NCBI GenBank assembly: GCA_964365905.1
Contig: CAYIRQ010000005.1
Location: forward strand, 1 to 24,708
Length of the DNA: 24,708 bases
Direction: 5' to 3'
Origin: CAYIRQ01 sp964365905
GTDB taxonomy: Bacteria; Patescibacteriota; Gracilibacteria; Peribacterales; Peribacteraceae
Below, piece after piece: positions 12,603-19,825 of this stretch. A program made the position numbers and the translations under genes. Each line of letters opens with the position of its first letter. The first letter of the stretch is position 1. The notes beneath the pieces were generated by a model. The model searched no databases. It was not told the DNA's origin and worked only from the letters and a program-made list of their open reading frames with translations.

Positions 12603-14936
12603 GTGTCGCTTTACCAACGCGCCCCGGAAGATGTGCGGCATGAAATACGAGGACTCGCGACGTTTCTCTGTGGTCTCAAAGAGAAAGAAGCTGTCAATGG
12701 AGATCCTCTCTGGAGTCATCAGAAGGCACTGATATTTGAAATGATGAACTGCATTCTCTCGGCACGTTCGATTCTCATGGTCGAGGGCCCTGGACTAGGA
12801 AAAACGCGCATTCAGGGGATTCGCATCGGAGTGCTCGCTGACCTCATGGAGCGTGGCCTCCTCACGGGAAACATCCTGATACTTGTGAAGCGGAAATCCA
12901 TCGTGATGCAGCAGGCTCTGGGGAGCGAAGGAAAGCGGGACGTGATGATGTTGCGCGAGCACTCTCTCGTCCGGAATCGGGAGATGCGGGAACAGTGTAA
13001 ATATGTAGAGCAACAACTGGGGGTGGAGGGAGAGCGCTATTTTCCACTGAAAATATGGATGTCTCTCTGCGAGGAATCCCCGCGCGACCCAAGGGAAACG
13101 ACGGAGCTCCTCCAGCGTTCCCTGAAAGCGCGCGATTGCTGGGAGGAATTTCAAAGAATTCCCAATGCATTCAATCTTCTCTCTGATGCCGCGCTTCTCC
13201 TCAGCCGACACGCTGTCACTGTGTACGGCCCCAATGAGCAGGATCTGGAACTTCTCGAAGTGACTCCTCCCTCTGAAGAAAAAAGTGGAAAGAAAGGCGA
13301 TCTGCTCTTTGGAGTGAGCGACACGATGCTTCCGCATGTTTGGGTGCAGAGCGAATTTGATATTCGCGACGTGCAAGAGGAAAAACTTCCCTCCGAAAGC
13401 ACGCGCATTGCGGTGATGTCCTGGAAATCCCTTAATCAACATAGGGCGCGGCTGAAGATTGCCTCGTTCCTGAAGAACGTGCGATGGATCTTCGTCGATG
13501 AGGCCGGAACGACGTCGGACAACGGCTACACGGAAGTTGTCACCCATGAAGACATCGGAGGAGAGGAACCCCACCTTCTCGCTTCAGCGGCATTCAACAG
13601 GTACGGGAGATTGCAGTATGAAGCAACGCTTTCAGAGATGTCCGTCGAAGACGGAATGAATAGCCCCGAGCGCATTCTCCGTCCCCATCGACTCGTGGGA
13701 TTCCCGGGGAATGATGAAATTCTGTACCCCTCTGGTTCCTACGAGGCTGCCGAGCAATTCATCGCTTTCTACGGGAGGCAACTGCAGTTACCGAAAGAGC
13801 AGAGGGCCCCTCAGTTTCATGAGGGCCCTCATCTTGCAGTCTTTAACCCAAAACAGGTGCCGTATGTTGTCATGCGACTTCGTGAGGAGTTCGGACACAT
13901 GGGCATCAAGTTCGTGTCCTATGATGCCAATCGAGATGAAGAACATAGTGGGCGCATACAGCTCCGTATGGATGACCCCGTGCATCAAAAGACCTGTCTT
14001 ATTTCCTGCATGGAGAATGTGATCGATTCTTTCGATTGGACCAGGCTGCGCGCCACATTTCTGTGCACGCAAGAGACATCTGCCGAATTGGAATATCAGA
14101 AGCGCCTGTTCGGTCGGCAGTTCCATACACGCGAAACGGGTGGATATGTTATCCAGCAACGATTTGCAGACGTCGATACCCATAATCGTCTGGTGTGGAA
14201 AGCATATAAGCCTGATATTTCCATTCCAGAGTCAGGATCATTCCACATCACTCCCGGTCAGCACTTTCTTGGGAAGAGAGAGTGTCAGAGAGAAGGCACA
14301 CATCTTGCAAAAGGCAATCCTCCGCGGACGGAACTCTGGGCATCTCTTCCCGCAAAATTTTTCCGCGAGAACGCGAATCTTGCGGAAGGGACATTTCCCC
14401 CAAGCATCACCGAGCAGCGTGGACATATGCCTTCCCTCATTGTCGTCTTCCCTCCATTGCGTGCGAATTCGCGCAGTATCGATCGGTCCTATCTCCGGGA
14501 ATTTGCTCTCGCGAACGGTCTCGATGCTGACATATGGATGAGAGATCTTTATGCTGTGCTCCATCGAGCAGGAACGCAGGTCCAGAAACAGTGTGAAGCC
14601 CTTGAGAAGAAAGTTCTCGAAATTCGTCTTTCGCGTGCCGTTGCAATCGTATCAAATCGTACACATCACAATATGCGGGAAGCAGAACAACAAGCAATGA
14701 AGCCACCGTGGATCACTCCGAGGGATATCGCAGCTCACTTGGGAGCCGTCAAACAAGCTGCAGGAAAAAAATCGCATAAAAAGATGATAGAACAGAAAGA
14801 GAAGAGCACCCGTCGTGTCCGGAGCCGCCCTGACGAAGAAGCAGATGACACAATGGATTTCCACGATCACGATGATGATTCTGAGCCGACAGAGGCAGCT
14901 CTACGGGAAATCGAATTTGGAAGTGATGATTGGTGA
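12603..14936 (+). CDS. Divergent superfamily 2 helicase-like ATPase (DEAG box)
   Basis: This encodes a 777-aa protein. A possible Q-motif (LWSHQKALIFEM, about residues 36-47) precedes the Walker A EGPGLGKTR (61-69). Walker B is WIFVDEAGT with DEAG at 299-302, in place of DEAH or DEAD. The SAAFNRYGRLQYEAT stretch stands where motif III (SAT) is expected. A second RecA-like half follows: LAVFNPKQVPYVVMRLREE, then VSYDANRDEE, CLISCMENVIDSFDW and a degenerate arginine-finger region, YQKRLFGRQFHTR (about 498-510). The last about 250 residues are unlike any domain I know and end in an acidic tail (EEADDTMDFHDHDDDSEP). The start is GTG. It may remodel DNA, RNA or a nucleoprotein, but the substrate cannot be read from the sequence. 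A 59-aa gene lies just upstream; no nuclease or methylase partner adjoins it, so a defence role is unproven. Confidence 0.75.
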   Translation: MSLYQRAPEDVRHEIRGLATFLCGLKEKEAVNGDPLWSHQKALIFEMMNCILSARSILMVEGPGLGKTRIQGIRIGVLADLMERGLLTGNILILVKRKSIVMQQALGSEGKRDVMMLREHSLVRNREMREQCKYVEQQLGVEGERYFPLKIWMSLCEESPRDPRETTELLQRSLKARDCWEEFQRIPNAFNLLSDAALLLSRHAVTVYGPNEQDLELLEVTPPSEEKSGKKGDLLFGVSDTMLPHVWVQSEFDIRDVQEEKLPSESTRIAVMSWKSLNQHRARLKIASFLKNVRWIFVDEAGTTSDNGYTEVVTHEDIGGEEPHLLASAAFNRYGRLQYEATLSEMSVEDGMNSPERILRPHRLVGFPGNDEILYPSGSYEAAEQFIAFYGRQLQLPKEQRAPQFHEGPHLAVFNPKQVPYVVMRLREEFGHMGIKFVSYDANRDEEHSGRIQLRMDDPVHQKTCLISCMENVIDSFDWTRLRATFLCTQETSAELEYQKRLFGRQFHTRETGGYVIQQRFADVDTHNRLVWKAYKPDISIPESGSFHITPGQHFLGKRECQREGTHLAKGNPPRTELWASLPAKFFRENANLAEGTFPPSITEQRGHMPSLIVVFPPLRANSRSIDRSYLREFALANGLDADIWMRDLYAVLHRAGTQVQKQCEALEKKVLEIRLSRAVAIVSNRTHHNMREAEQQAMKPPWITPRDIAAHLGAVKQAAGKKSHKKMIEQKEKSTRRVRSRPDEEADDTMDFHDHDDDSEPTEAALREIEFGSDDW

Positions 14937-14967
14937 AATAAATACGGGTTCATTCCCAGGATGAATC

Positions 14968-14976
14968 TGCTACGAT
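14968..14976 (+). promoter_or_regulatory. Extended -10 for purB
   Basis: TGC-TACGAT ends 8 nt before the ATG at 14985. It lies inside the frame extension that would begin at 14961, which argues for the shorter, family-typical start. Confidence 0.5.
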
Positions 14977-14984
14977 GGGGGCCA

Positions 14985-16298
14985 ATGTCCCCCCTCTCCC
15001 CCCTCGATGGTCGTTACGCGGATCAGGTTGAGAGTTTAGGGGCCTATTTCTCCGAAGAGGCGCTGATGAAGGCACGGGTGGAGGTGGAGATTCTCTATTT
15101 CATAGCGCTTGGAGAAGAGAGGAAGGTGGAGGAGCTGCGGAGGCTGACGCATAGCGAAAAGAAGGCATTGATGCGCATCCTCGAGCGCTTCGGAGCGAAA
15201 GATCTCGCGCTCATTCGCACATTCGAGCACAAAACCCGTCACGATGTGAAGGCAGTCGAATATTATTTGCGCAAAAAGTTTTCGAGCATTCCCTCACTTC
15301 GAAAAAGTCTCAGCTTCCTCCATTTCGGTCTCACGAGCGAGGATGTCAATAATTTGGCCTACGGCATCCTCCTGCATCGAGCGCTCCGCGAGGTGCTGCG
15401 ACCGGAGCTCCGTGCGCTTCTCTCCGAACTTGGGTCTCTCGGTCGCAAGTGGCAGAGAGTGCTGATGCTTTCACTTACGCATGGCCAACCTGCAACGCCG
15501 ACGACCGTTGGGAAAGAGCTCCTTGTGTTCGTCGAGAGACTGGGTCGACAACTTACGACTCTCTTCGATTTCCGCATGGGCGGGAAATTCGGCGGGGCCG
15601 TGGGAAATTTCGCGGCGCATAGAGCTGCCTATCCCGATGTGAATTGGGGGGCATTTGGACGTAAATTCGTGCGTTCTCTTGGTCTTACGCCTCTTCGCTA
15701 CACGACCCAAATCAACCCCCACGATGATATTGCGGAGCTCTCTCATCTCCTCTTCCGCATCAATACGATCCTCATCGATTGCAGCCGAGATCTGTGGTTC
15801 TATATTTCGCGCGGTGTTTTTGGACAGAAGCGCATTGCCGGGGAAGTCGGATCCAGTACGATGCCGCACAAAGTGAACCCGATCGATTTTGAGAATGCCG
15901 AGGGGAATTTTGGGGTGAGCTCAGCCCTCTTTGCGCACTTTGCGGAGAAACTTCCGATCAGTCGTCTCCAGCGTGATCTCACAGACTCGACGGTCCAGAG
16001 AAATATCGGCGTCGCCTTCGGGCACCATCTCCTTGCTCTTCACTCTCTGCGGAGAGGGCTTGGAAAGTTACAGATCAATACAAAAGCTCTTCGATCAGAG
16101 CTCGACGCACACCCCGAAGTGCTTGCGGAAGCGATCCAGACCGTCATGCGGAGGTTCCGCATCGAGGACGCGTATGAGCAGCTCAAAAAGCTCACGCGTG
16201 GGGAAGCAATCACACGAGAACAGCTTCAGAGCTTTGTTGTGAAGCTTCCGATTCCGAAGGGGGAGCGGGAGAGGTTGGAGGAACTGCTTCAGGGATAG
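14985..16298 (+). CDS. purB: Adenylosuccinate lyase
   Basis: This enzyme cleaves SAICAR to AICAR and adenylosuccinate to AMP, giving fumarate in both purine steps. It has 437 residues. MSPLSPLDGRYADQ is the typical N-terminus. TSEDVNN, THGQPATPTT (catalytic His near 166) and the signature GSSTMPHKVNPIDFENAEGN (289-308, flexible loop with the catalytic Ser) are intact. Its length and the DFENAEGN form place it with the longer E. coli-like PurB group rather than the short Bacillus type. The helicase lies upstream with a 48-nt gap, but a separate extended -10 suggests independent transcription. purC and purE lie about 7 kb away, so the pathway is scattered. Confidence 0.97.
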   Translation: MSPLSPLDGRYADQVESLGAYFSEEALMKARVEVEILYFIALGEERKVEELRRLTHSEKKALMRILERFGAKDLALIRTFEHKTRHDVKAVEYYLRKKFSSIPSLRKSLSFLHFGLTSEDVNNLAYGILLHRALREVLRPELRALLSELGSLGRKWQRVLMLSLTHGQPATPTTVGKELLVFVERLGRQLTTLFDFRMGGKFGGAVGNFAAHRAAYPDVNWGAFGRKFVRSLGLTPLRYTTQINPHDDIAELSHLLFRINTILIDCSRDLWFYISRGVFGQKRIAGEVGSSTMPHKVNPIDFENAEGNFGVSSALFAHFAEKLPISRLQRDLTDSTVQRNIGVAFGHHLLALHSLRRGLGKLQINTKALRSELDAHPEVLAEAIQTVMRRFRIEDAYEQLKKLTRGEAITREQLQSFVVKLPIPKGERERLEELLQG

Positions 16299-16334
16299 CA
16301 TCCTCGCGTTGCTTTGGCTTCGATGCGGGGCGTC

Positions 16335-16703
16335 TTAGCCAAGGACATTGTCTGGGTTGAAGGGCATGCTGGAACGCGTTTGCTGCGCCAGTCGGCCGAC
16401 CGTTTGTGCGCCTGTTTGTTTTGGACGTGTCTGGAGGAGGAAGTTCGTGAGGAGGGTGTTCCGGATGATGAGTAAGTGTGGGGTACGGTCATCATGAATT
16501 TCACAATCGCGTATAGTAGAGAATTCTTCATAAAGGTAATCCAGAACTCTCGTTGGGAGGGGAAGATCTAAGGCTTCTGGACAGTCTCCTAGGAGATTCT
16601 CATATGTCCCGATTGTTATGTAGGGTGTTTCCCGCTCCAACAGGTATGCTCGAAAACTTTGTGCCTGTGATTTTTCGCGAATTTCTAGTGGAGAGTGCAA
16701 CAT
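16335..16703 (-). CDS. Hypothetical protein downstream of tsf
   Basis: This encodes a 122-aa soluble protein starting 24 nt after the tsf stop on the same strand, so probably the last gene of the rpsB-tsf unit. No signal peptide, membrane helix or Cys motif is seen. The middle (LPTRVLDYLYEEFSTIRDCEIHDDRTPHLLIIRNTLLTNFLL) looks like an alternating helix-strand fold, and the C-terminus (RLAQQTRSSMPFNPDNVLG) is polar. It converges on purB, 36 nt away. I recognise no family. It may be lineage-specific. Confidence 0.55.
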   Translation of the reverse strand: MLHSPLEIREKSQAQSFRAYLLERETPYITIGTYENLLGDCPEALDLPLPTRVLDYLYEEFSTIRDCEIHDDRTPHLLIIRNTLLTNFLLQTRPKQTGAQTVGRLAQQTRSSMPFNPDNVLG

Positions 16704-16727
16704 GGTAAGGAATGGAGAAAGGGGGGA

Positions 16728-17528
16728 TTACTCTCCCACGGAGAGACGAACGTAAGAAATTACCTTTGCTCCGGAGAGGATTTGCTCCACTTTCTTTGAG
16801 GGATCCTTCGCGAAGGGTTGGGTCAAAAGCGCGTGCGCCTCACGGAACTTTTTCTCTTTCCCCATCATGATCTTGTCCCAGATCGCTTCGGGCTTGCCTT
16901 CTTTCTTCAGCTGCTCGCGCCAGACCTCTTTTTCCTTTTCGACTGCTTCCGCACTCACTTCTTCCGGCGATACGAACTGCGGTGCCATCGCGGCCGCGTG
17001 CATCGCAACGTCTTTTGCAATATCTTCCCACTTTCCCGCCTGCCCTGAGCTCGTCGAAGGGTCGAGCGCGACGATCACGCCGATCTTTGCATTGCTGTGG
17101 ACGTAGGCGCCGAGCGTCCCACCTGTGACAACGTTTGCATCCGCGACAGCAATGTTCTCTCCCAGTTTCTGCACGAGCGCGGGGAGGATCGAGGTTGCCT
17201 CCTGCCTTGCGGCATCGGGTCCCTTTGCAAGGGCCGTCTTTGCAAGATGTTGCAAGCAGTTCCGGAAATCATCGCCGCGCGCGACGAAATCGGTTTCACA
17301 GGCGAGCTGAACGATCGCAGCTTTGTTTCCCGATTTCTCGATCGCGACGGCACCCTCGCGCTGCTCCCGCGCACTCTTCTTCACGGCCTGCGCCTCCCCT
17401 CGCTTCCTCAGAATCTCAATCGCTTTCTCCTCGTTGCCAGCTGCTTCCTCGAGTGCCTGCTTCACGGCACTGATAGAGACGCCCGTGCGGCGGCGGAGTT
17501 CGGCGACTTGTTGAGCGGAGATGGGCAT
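16728..17528 (-). CDS. tsf: Translation elongation factor Ts
   Basis: This is the nucleotide exchange factor for EF-Tu. It has 266 residues. The UBA-like N-terminal domain has LRRRTGVSISAVKQALEEAA (11-30) and the helix EKAIEILRKRG. TDFVARGDDF (79-88) is the EF-Tu-contacting motif. The core domain continues to SYVRLSVGE. A segment reading DPSTSSGQAG is encoded by a copy of the dispersed repeat and sits where other EF-Ts proteins have a short turn between VIVAL and the following helix. The gene follows rpsB by 35 nt in the classic order; the gap holds a 7-bp-period array. No own promoter is evident. Confidence 0.97.
   Translation of the reverse strand: MPISAQQVAELRRRTGVSISAVKQALEEAAGNEEKAIEILRKRGEAQAVKKSAREQREGAVAIEKSGNKAAIVQLACETDFVARGDDFRNCLQHLAKTALAKGPDAARQEATSILPALVQKLGENIAVADANVVTGGTLGAYVHSNAKIGVIVALDPSTSSGQAGKWEDIAKDVAMHAAAMAPQFVSPEEVSAEAVEKEKEVWREQLKKEGKPEAIWDKIMMGKEKKFREAHALLTQPFAKDPSKKVEQILSGAKVISYVRLSVGE
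17036..17064 (-). repeat. Dispersed repeat inserted in frame in tsf
   Basis: The minus strand reads GACCCTTCGACGAGCTCAGG then GCAGGCGGG. This encodes DPSTSSGQAG, ten residues foreign to EF-Ts. It is the cleanest example of the repeat as a protein insertion, because EF-Ts is so well conserved. Confidence 0.75.
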
Positions 17529-17535
17529 ATCGGAA

Positions 17536-17563
17536 TGGAGAATTGAAAATGGAGAATGGAAAA
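17536..17563 (-). repeat. 7-bp-period array between rpsB and tsf
   Basis: Four 7-bp units on the minus strand, TTTTCCA, TTCTCCA, TTTTCAA and TTCTCCA, run directly from the rpsB stop codon. They lie in the 35-nt spacer upstream of tsf and leave no Shine-Dalgarno sequence there. Confidence 0.65.
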
Positions 17564-18295
17564 TTAGGCTGCGATGGGTGCGGCGGTTGCTTCTGACTTT
17601 TCTTCCTTTGTCTGTGCCTTGGGTGCACTGAGCAATGCATTCTTCACAGTTTCCAGGATCAGCCGAACGGAGTTCACGGAGTCATCGTTTGCGGGAATGG
17701 GTACCGTGAAGAAGTCGGGGTCTGCGGGACTGTCGCAAATCCCGAAGACGGAGATCCCAAGACCATGCGCCTCCTGCACCGCGATCCGGTCGCGGATGGC
17801 ATCGACGACGAAGACCGCGTGCGGCAGACCGGTCATCCCGGCGACTCCCGAGAGCGCGTGATCGAGCTTCGCGAGCTTCTTCCGAAGCTGCGTCTGTTCC
17901 TGTTTCGTGTACTTGCTGACTTCATTCGTGCGGAACGCATCCTGGAGGTCGAGGTAGTATTTGATGCGCCGGGAGATCGTGCGGTAGTTCGTGAGGAGTC
18001 CGGGGATCCATTTTTTCGTGACGATCGGTTGCCCGGTCGCGCGACCGAGTTCTTCGAGGAGCGCCGTGGAATGGAGCTTCGTCGAGACGAACAGGATCGT
18101 CTTTCCGGCAGTGTGGAGGGCACTGAGCTGCTCGCAGGCTTTAGCGAGCTGCTCCTTCGTTTTCGTAAGATCGAAAATATGAATTCCCTTTTCCTCCCCA
18201 TAAATGAAAGGCTTCATCTTGGAGTTCCATTTGGCGACCCTGTGACCGATGTGACAGGCGGCGGCAACGAGTTCCTCTTCCGTGGGGATAGGCAT
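17564..18295 (-). CDS. rpsB: 30S ribosomal protein S2
   Basis: This is a small-subunit ribosomal protein. It has 243 residues. The N-terminal IGHRVAKWNSKMKPFIYGEEKGIHIFDLTKT is the S2 hallmark (HxGH..WNPKM..YI, here with IGHR). WIPGLLTNYRTI, the helical YTKQEQTQLRKKLAKLDHAL hairpin, LPHAVFVVDA, EAHGLGISVFGICDS and DPDFFTVPIPANDDS follow in order. The Ala/Lys/Glu-rich C-terminus (TKEEKSEATAAPIAA) is a usual disordered tail. It is first in the unit with tsf. Its 5' leader is about 195 nt and is largely made of dispersed repeats. Confidence 0.97.
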   Translation of the reverse strand: MPIPTEEELVAAACHIGHRVAKWNSKMKPFIYGEEKGIHIFDLTKTKEQLAKACEQLSALHTAGKTILFVSTKLHSTALLEELGRATGQPIVTKKWIPGLLTNYRTISRRIKYYLDLQDAFRTNEVSKYTKQEQTQLRKKLAKLDHALSGVAGMTGLPHAVFVVDAIRDRIAVQEAHGLGISVFGICDSPADPDFFTVPIPANDDSVNSVRLILETVKNALLSAPKAQTKEEKSEATAAPIAA

Positions 18296-18361
18296 AGGGG
18301 AGATGGAGAGATCCTTGAGGTCACTTCGGAGAGTGCTTTCGTAAGGGGAGGAACGCTTGAG

Positions 18362-18461
18362 CCCTTCGACTGTGCTCAGGGTGACACTCTGCGGCAGGAC
18401 CCCTCATGCTTCGTGGTCCGATACTTCGGCAGGCTCAGCACAGGCTAAGCTCACCATGACA
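18362..18461. repeat. Two dispersed-repeat copies in the rpsB leader
   Basis: CCCTTCGACTGTGCTCAGGG followed by TGACA (18362-18386) is a full copy of the repeat. A diverged copy with CTTCGGCAGGCTCAGCACAG and CTCACCATGACA ends lies at 18424-18461. They separate the rpsB start codon from its likely promoter, and any autoregulatory S2-binding structure would have to form around them. Confidence 0.6.
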
Positions 18462-18496
18462 TGGAGCCTGTCATTCACATGGGAAGTGATGGGAGG

Positions 18497-18524
18497 AGTG
18501 TAGGGATTTTTCCGCTCTCTGCAA
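18497..18524 (-). promoter_or_regulatory. Promoter candidate for rpsB-tsf
   Basis: On the minus strand TTGCAG (18524-18519), a 16-bp spacer and TACACT (18502-18497) sit just downstream of the sortase stop. Transcription would start near 18490, giving a long leader of about 195 nt, unlike the leaderless genes around it. Confidence 0.4.
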
Positions 18525-18546
18525 GCGCTTTGGCGACCATCTTTGC

Positions 18547-19755
18547 TTATGACTCCCGGAGAGCGACTGTTTCCACGGGATGTCCGATCTTAATGAGCCG
18601 GGATTTCGTGCTATTCGGCGGCCAGCAGGTGTAGAGGATCATTTTCTGCGAGCCGTCATCCTCCAAGTACGATGTGTCTTCCGGGGAGACTACTGCCCCG
18701 CTTGTCACCTCGTATACATGGAGCTTCCCCGCGTACGTCACATACATGCGGTCGCCATTTGCGAGCTGATCGAGTTTCACGCCGATCTTCGCGAATTCCT
18801 GAGGCTGCCAAGGGAACGCACTGCTGTGAACGTAGATCATCGAGACCCCATCTCCCGGATATGCGAGGAGGTGACCGGCCCCGAATGCAAGCGGCTCCAG
18901 CATCCCTTTCTCTGTGAAGGGGTCATCGGGATGAGCAACCGGAATATTATTATAGCCGATCTTTGGTATGGTGATCGCGAAGTACTTCGTAGAGGCATAC
19001 GCAAGAGACGGACTTGTGGGTGGGGCGACTTCAGGAAGTGAAATCGTTGTGGACTTCAGGGGGGTAACGCGAAGTGGAGGATGAGAGGATGGAGAGGAAG
19101 GAGAGGTTGGAGAAGAAGAAGGAGTTTGTGCGAGGACACTCTCCTCTTCTGCTATGTAGGCATAGGTATTCTCTTCCTCAGCGACTCTGAGCCTCCGGAG
19201 GATTTCTGCGAAATCATCATGGCGAAGGGGTGTTCCCAAACGGAGCGAGGCCTCCTGCGGAATCAGGTTCCGATCGATCGCCTCCGACACGGCTTCGGTG
19301 AACCACGTGTGCTCGGTATTCCCGAGAGCTGTGGACGACTGGAAAGGAACGCCGCCCGTCCAGCCGTACGTGCGACTGATGAGGACGAGCGCCTGTTCCA
19401 CGGTGAGTGGGGCGTCGGGATGAAATTTGCCGTCCGCTGCACCGCGCATGATGCCCTCGAGAAACGCGACTTCGATGTAGGGAGCTTCTTTGTTTCCCTG
19501 ATCAACGTCCGGAAAGAGGGAAATCTCCGGCAAGTGTTCCGTGAACCAGAGAATCTGGGGAGCGAATTGCTCGCGACTCCGAAGCGTCAGCATGAGCCCC
19601 GCTGCCCGTGTCACGGGAGCAGTGGAAGGCGCAGAGGGAGGTGCCTCGACCACGAGAATGGATGCGAGCGCGAGAGTTTTTGCATGCGTGACGTATGCTC
19701 TCGTTCCGAGAAAAGCGAGCACGGTTGCCGCAAAGAGGAGTGCGAATCGGCGCAT
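18547..19755 (-). CDS. Exported SLH-domain sortase
   Basis: This encodes a 402-aa protein combining surface anchoring and a transpeptidase. An N-terminal signal or anchor (MRRFALLFAATVLAFLGTRAYV) is followed by two SLH-like repeats: FPDVD..APYIEVAFLEGIMRGAADGKFHPDAP and TWFTEAVSEAIDRNLIP..RHDDFAEILRRL. A Pro/Ser linker is made by a 9-bp-period array. The sortase domain has ITIPKIGYNNIPV, His310 in YVHSSAF, Cys377 in LYTCWPP and Arg386. All three catalytic residues are present. Sortases join sorting-signal proteins to cell-surface partners; no LPxTG-type substrate lies in this window. The ATG at 19755 fits the signal peptide and a consensus promoter. A longer in-frame extension would run through the promoter and into ychF and is rejected. 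Confidence 0.88.
   Translation of the reverse strand: MRRFALLFAATVLAFLGTRAYVTHAKTLALASILVVEAPPSAPSTAPVTRAAGLMLTLRSREQFAPQILWFTEHLPEISLFPDVDQGNKEAPYIEVAFLEGIMRGAADGKFHPDAPLTVEQALVLISRTYGWTGGVPFQSSTALGNTEHTWFTEAVSEAIDRNLIPQEASLRLGTPLRHDDFAEILRRLRVAEEENTYAYIAEEESVLAQTPSSSPTSPSSPSSHPPLRVTPLKSTTISLPEVAPPTSPSLAYASTKYFAITIPKIGYNNIPVAHPDDPFTEKGMLEPLAFGAGHLLAYPGDGVSMIYVHSSAFPWQPQEFAKIGVKLDQLANGDRMYVTYAGKLHVYEVTSGAVVSPEDTSYLEDDGSQKMILYTCWPPNSTKSRLIKIGHPVETVALRES
19081..19124. repeat. Period 8/9 array in the sortase linker
   Basis: Units ATGAGAGG, ATGGAGAGG, AAGGAGAGG, TTGGAGAAG and AAGAAGGAG (plus strand) encode the Ser/Pro/Thr linker between SLH and sortase domains. GGATGAGAGGATG also occurs on the minus strand of the nrdJ linker array, so the two belong to one sequence family. 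Confidence 0.6.
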
Positions 19756-19768
19756 ACGAAGGTGGGGA

Positions 19769-19797
19769 ATAATGAATTTTTGGCCCGTATTTGTCAA
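19769..19797 (-). promoter_or_regulatory. Consensus promoter for the sortase gene
   Basis: The minus strand has TTGACA (19797-19792), exactly 17 bp of spacer, then CATTAT (19774-19769). The start site would lie about 6 nt before the ATG at 19755. It is the best -35/-10 pair in the window. Confidence 0.7.
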
Positions 19798-19819
19798 TAG
19801 AAGCGGTAAACCGTATCGT
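19791..19819 (+). promoter_or_regulatory. Promoter of ychF, sharing its -35 with the sortase promoter
   Basis: TTGTCA (19791-19796), a 17-bp spacer and TATCGT (19814-19819) end 6 nt before the GTG at 19826. The -35 overlaps the opposite-strand TTGACA by five bases, so only one polymerase should bind at a time. Confidence 0.6.
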
Positions 19820-19825
19820 AGGGGG

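Noticed and set aside
13802..13830. Strong hairpin GAGGGCCCCTCA / TGAGGGCCCTC inside the helicase gene
   Set aside because: It looks like a terminator but lies in an intact coding frame with no T tract; it is probably a chance or weak RNA structure.
12603..14936. Defence-island helicase
   Set aside because: No nuclease, methylase or other defence gene adjoins it; neighbours are nrdJ and purB.
19541..19825. Frame extension of ychF back to 19541
   Set aside because: It lies antisense to the sortase 5' end and would bury the P-loop 95 residues into the protein; YchF normally starts a few residues before the P-loop.
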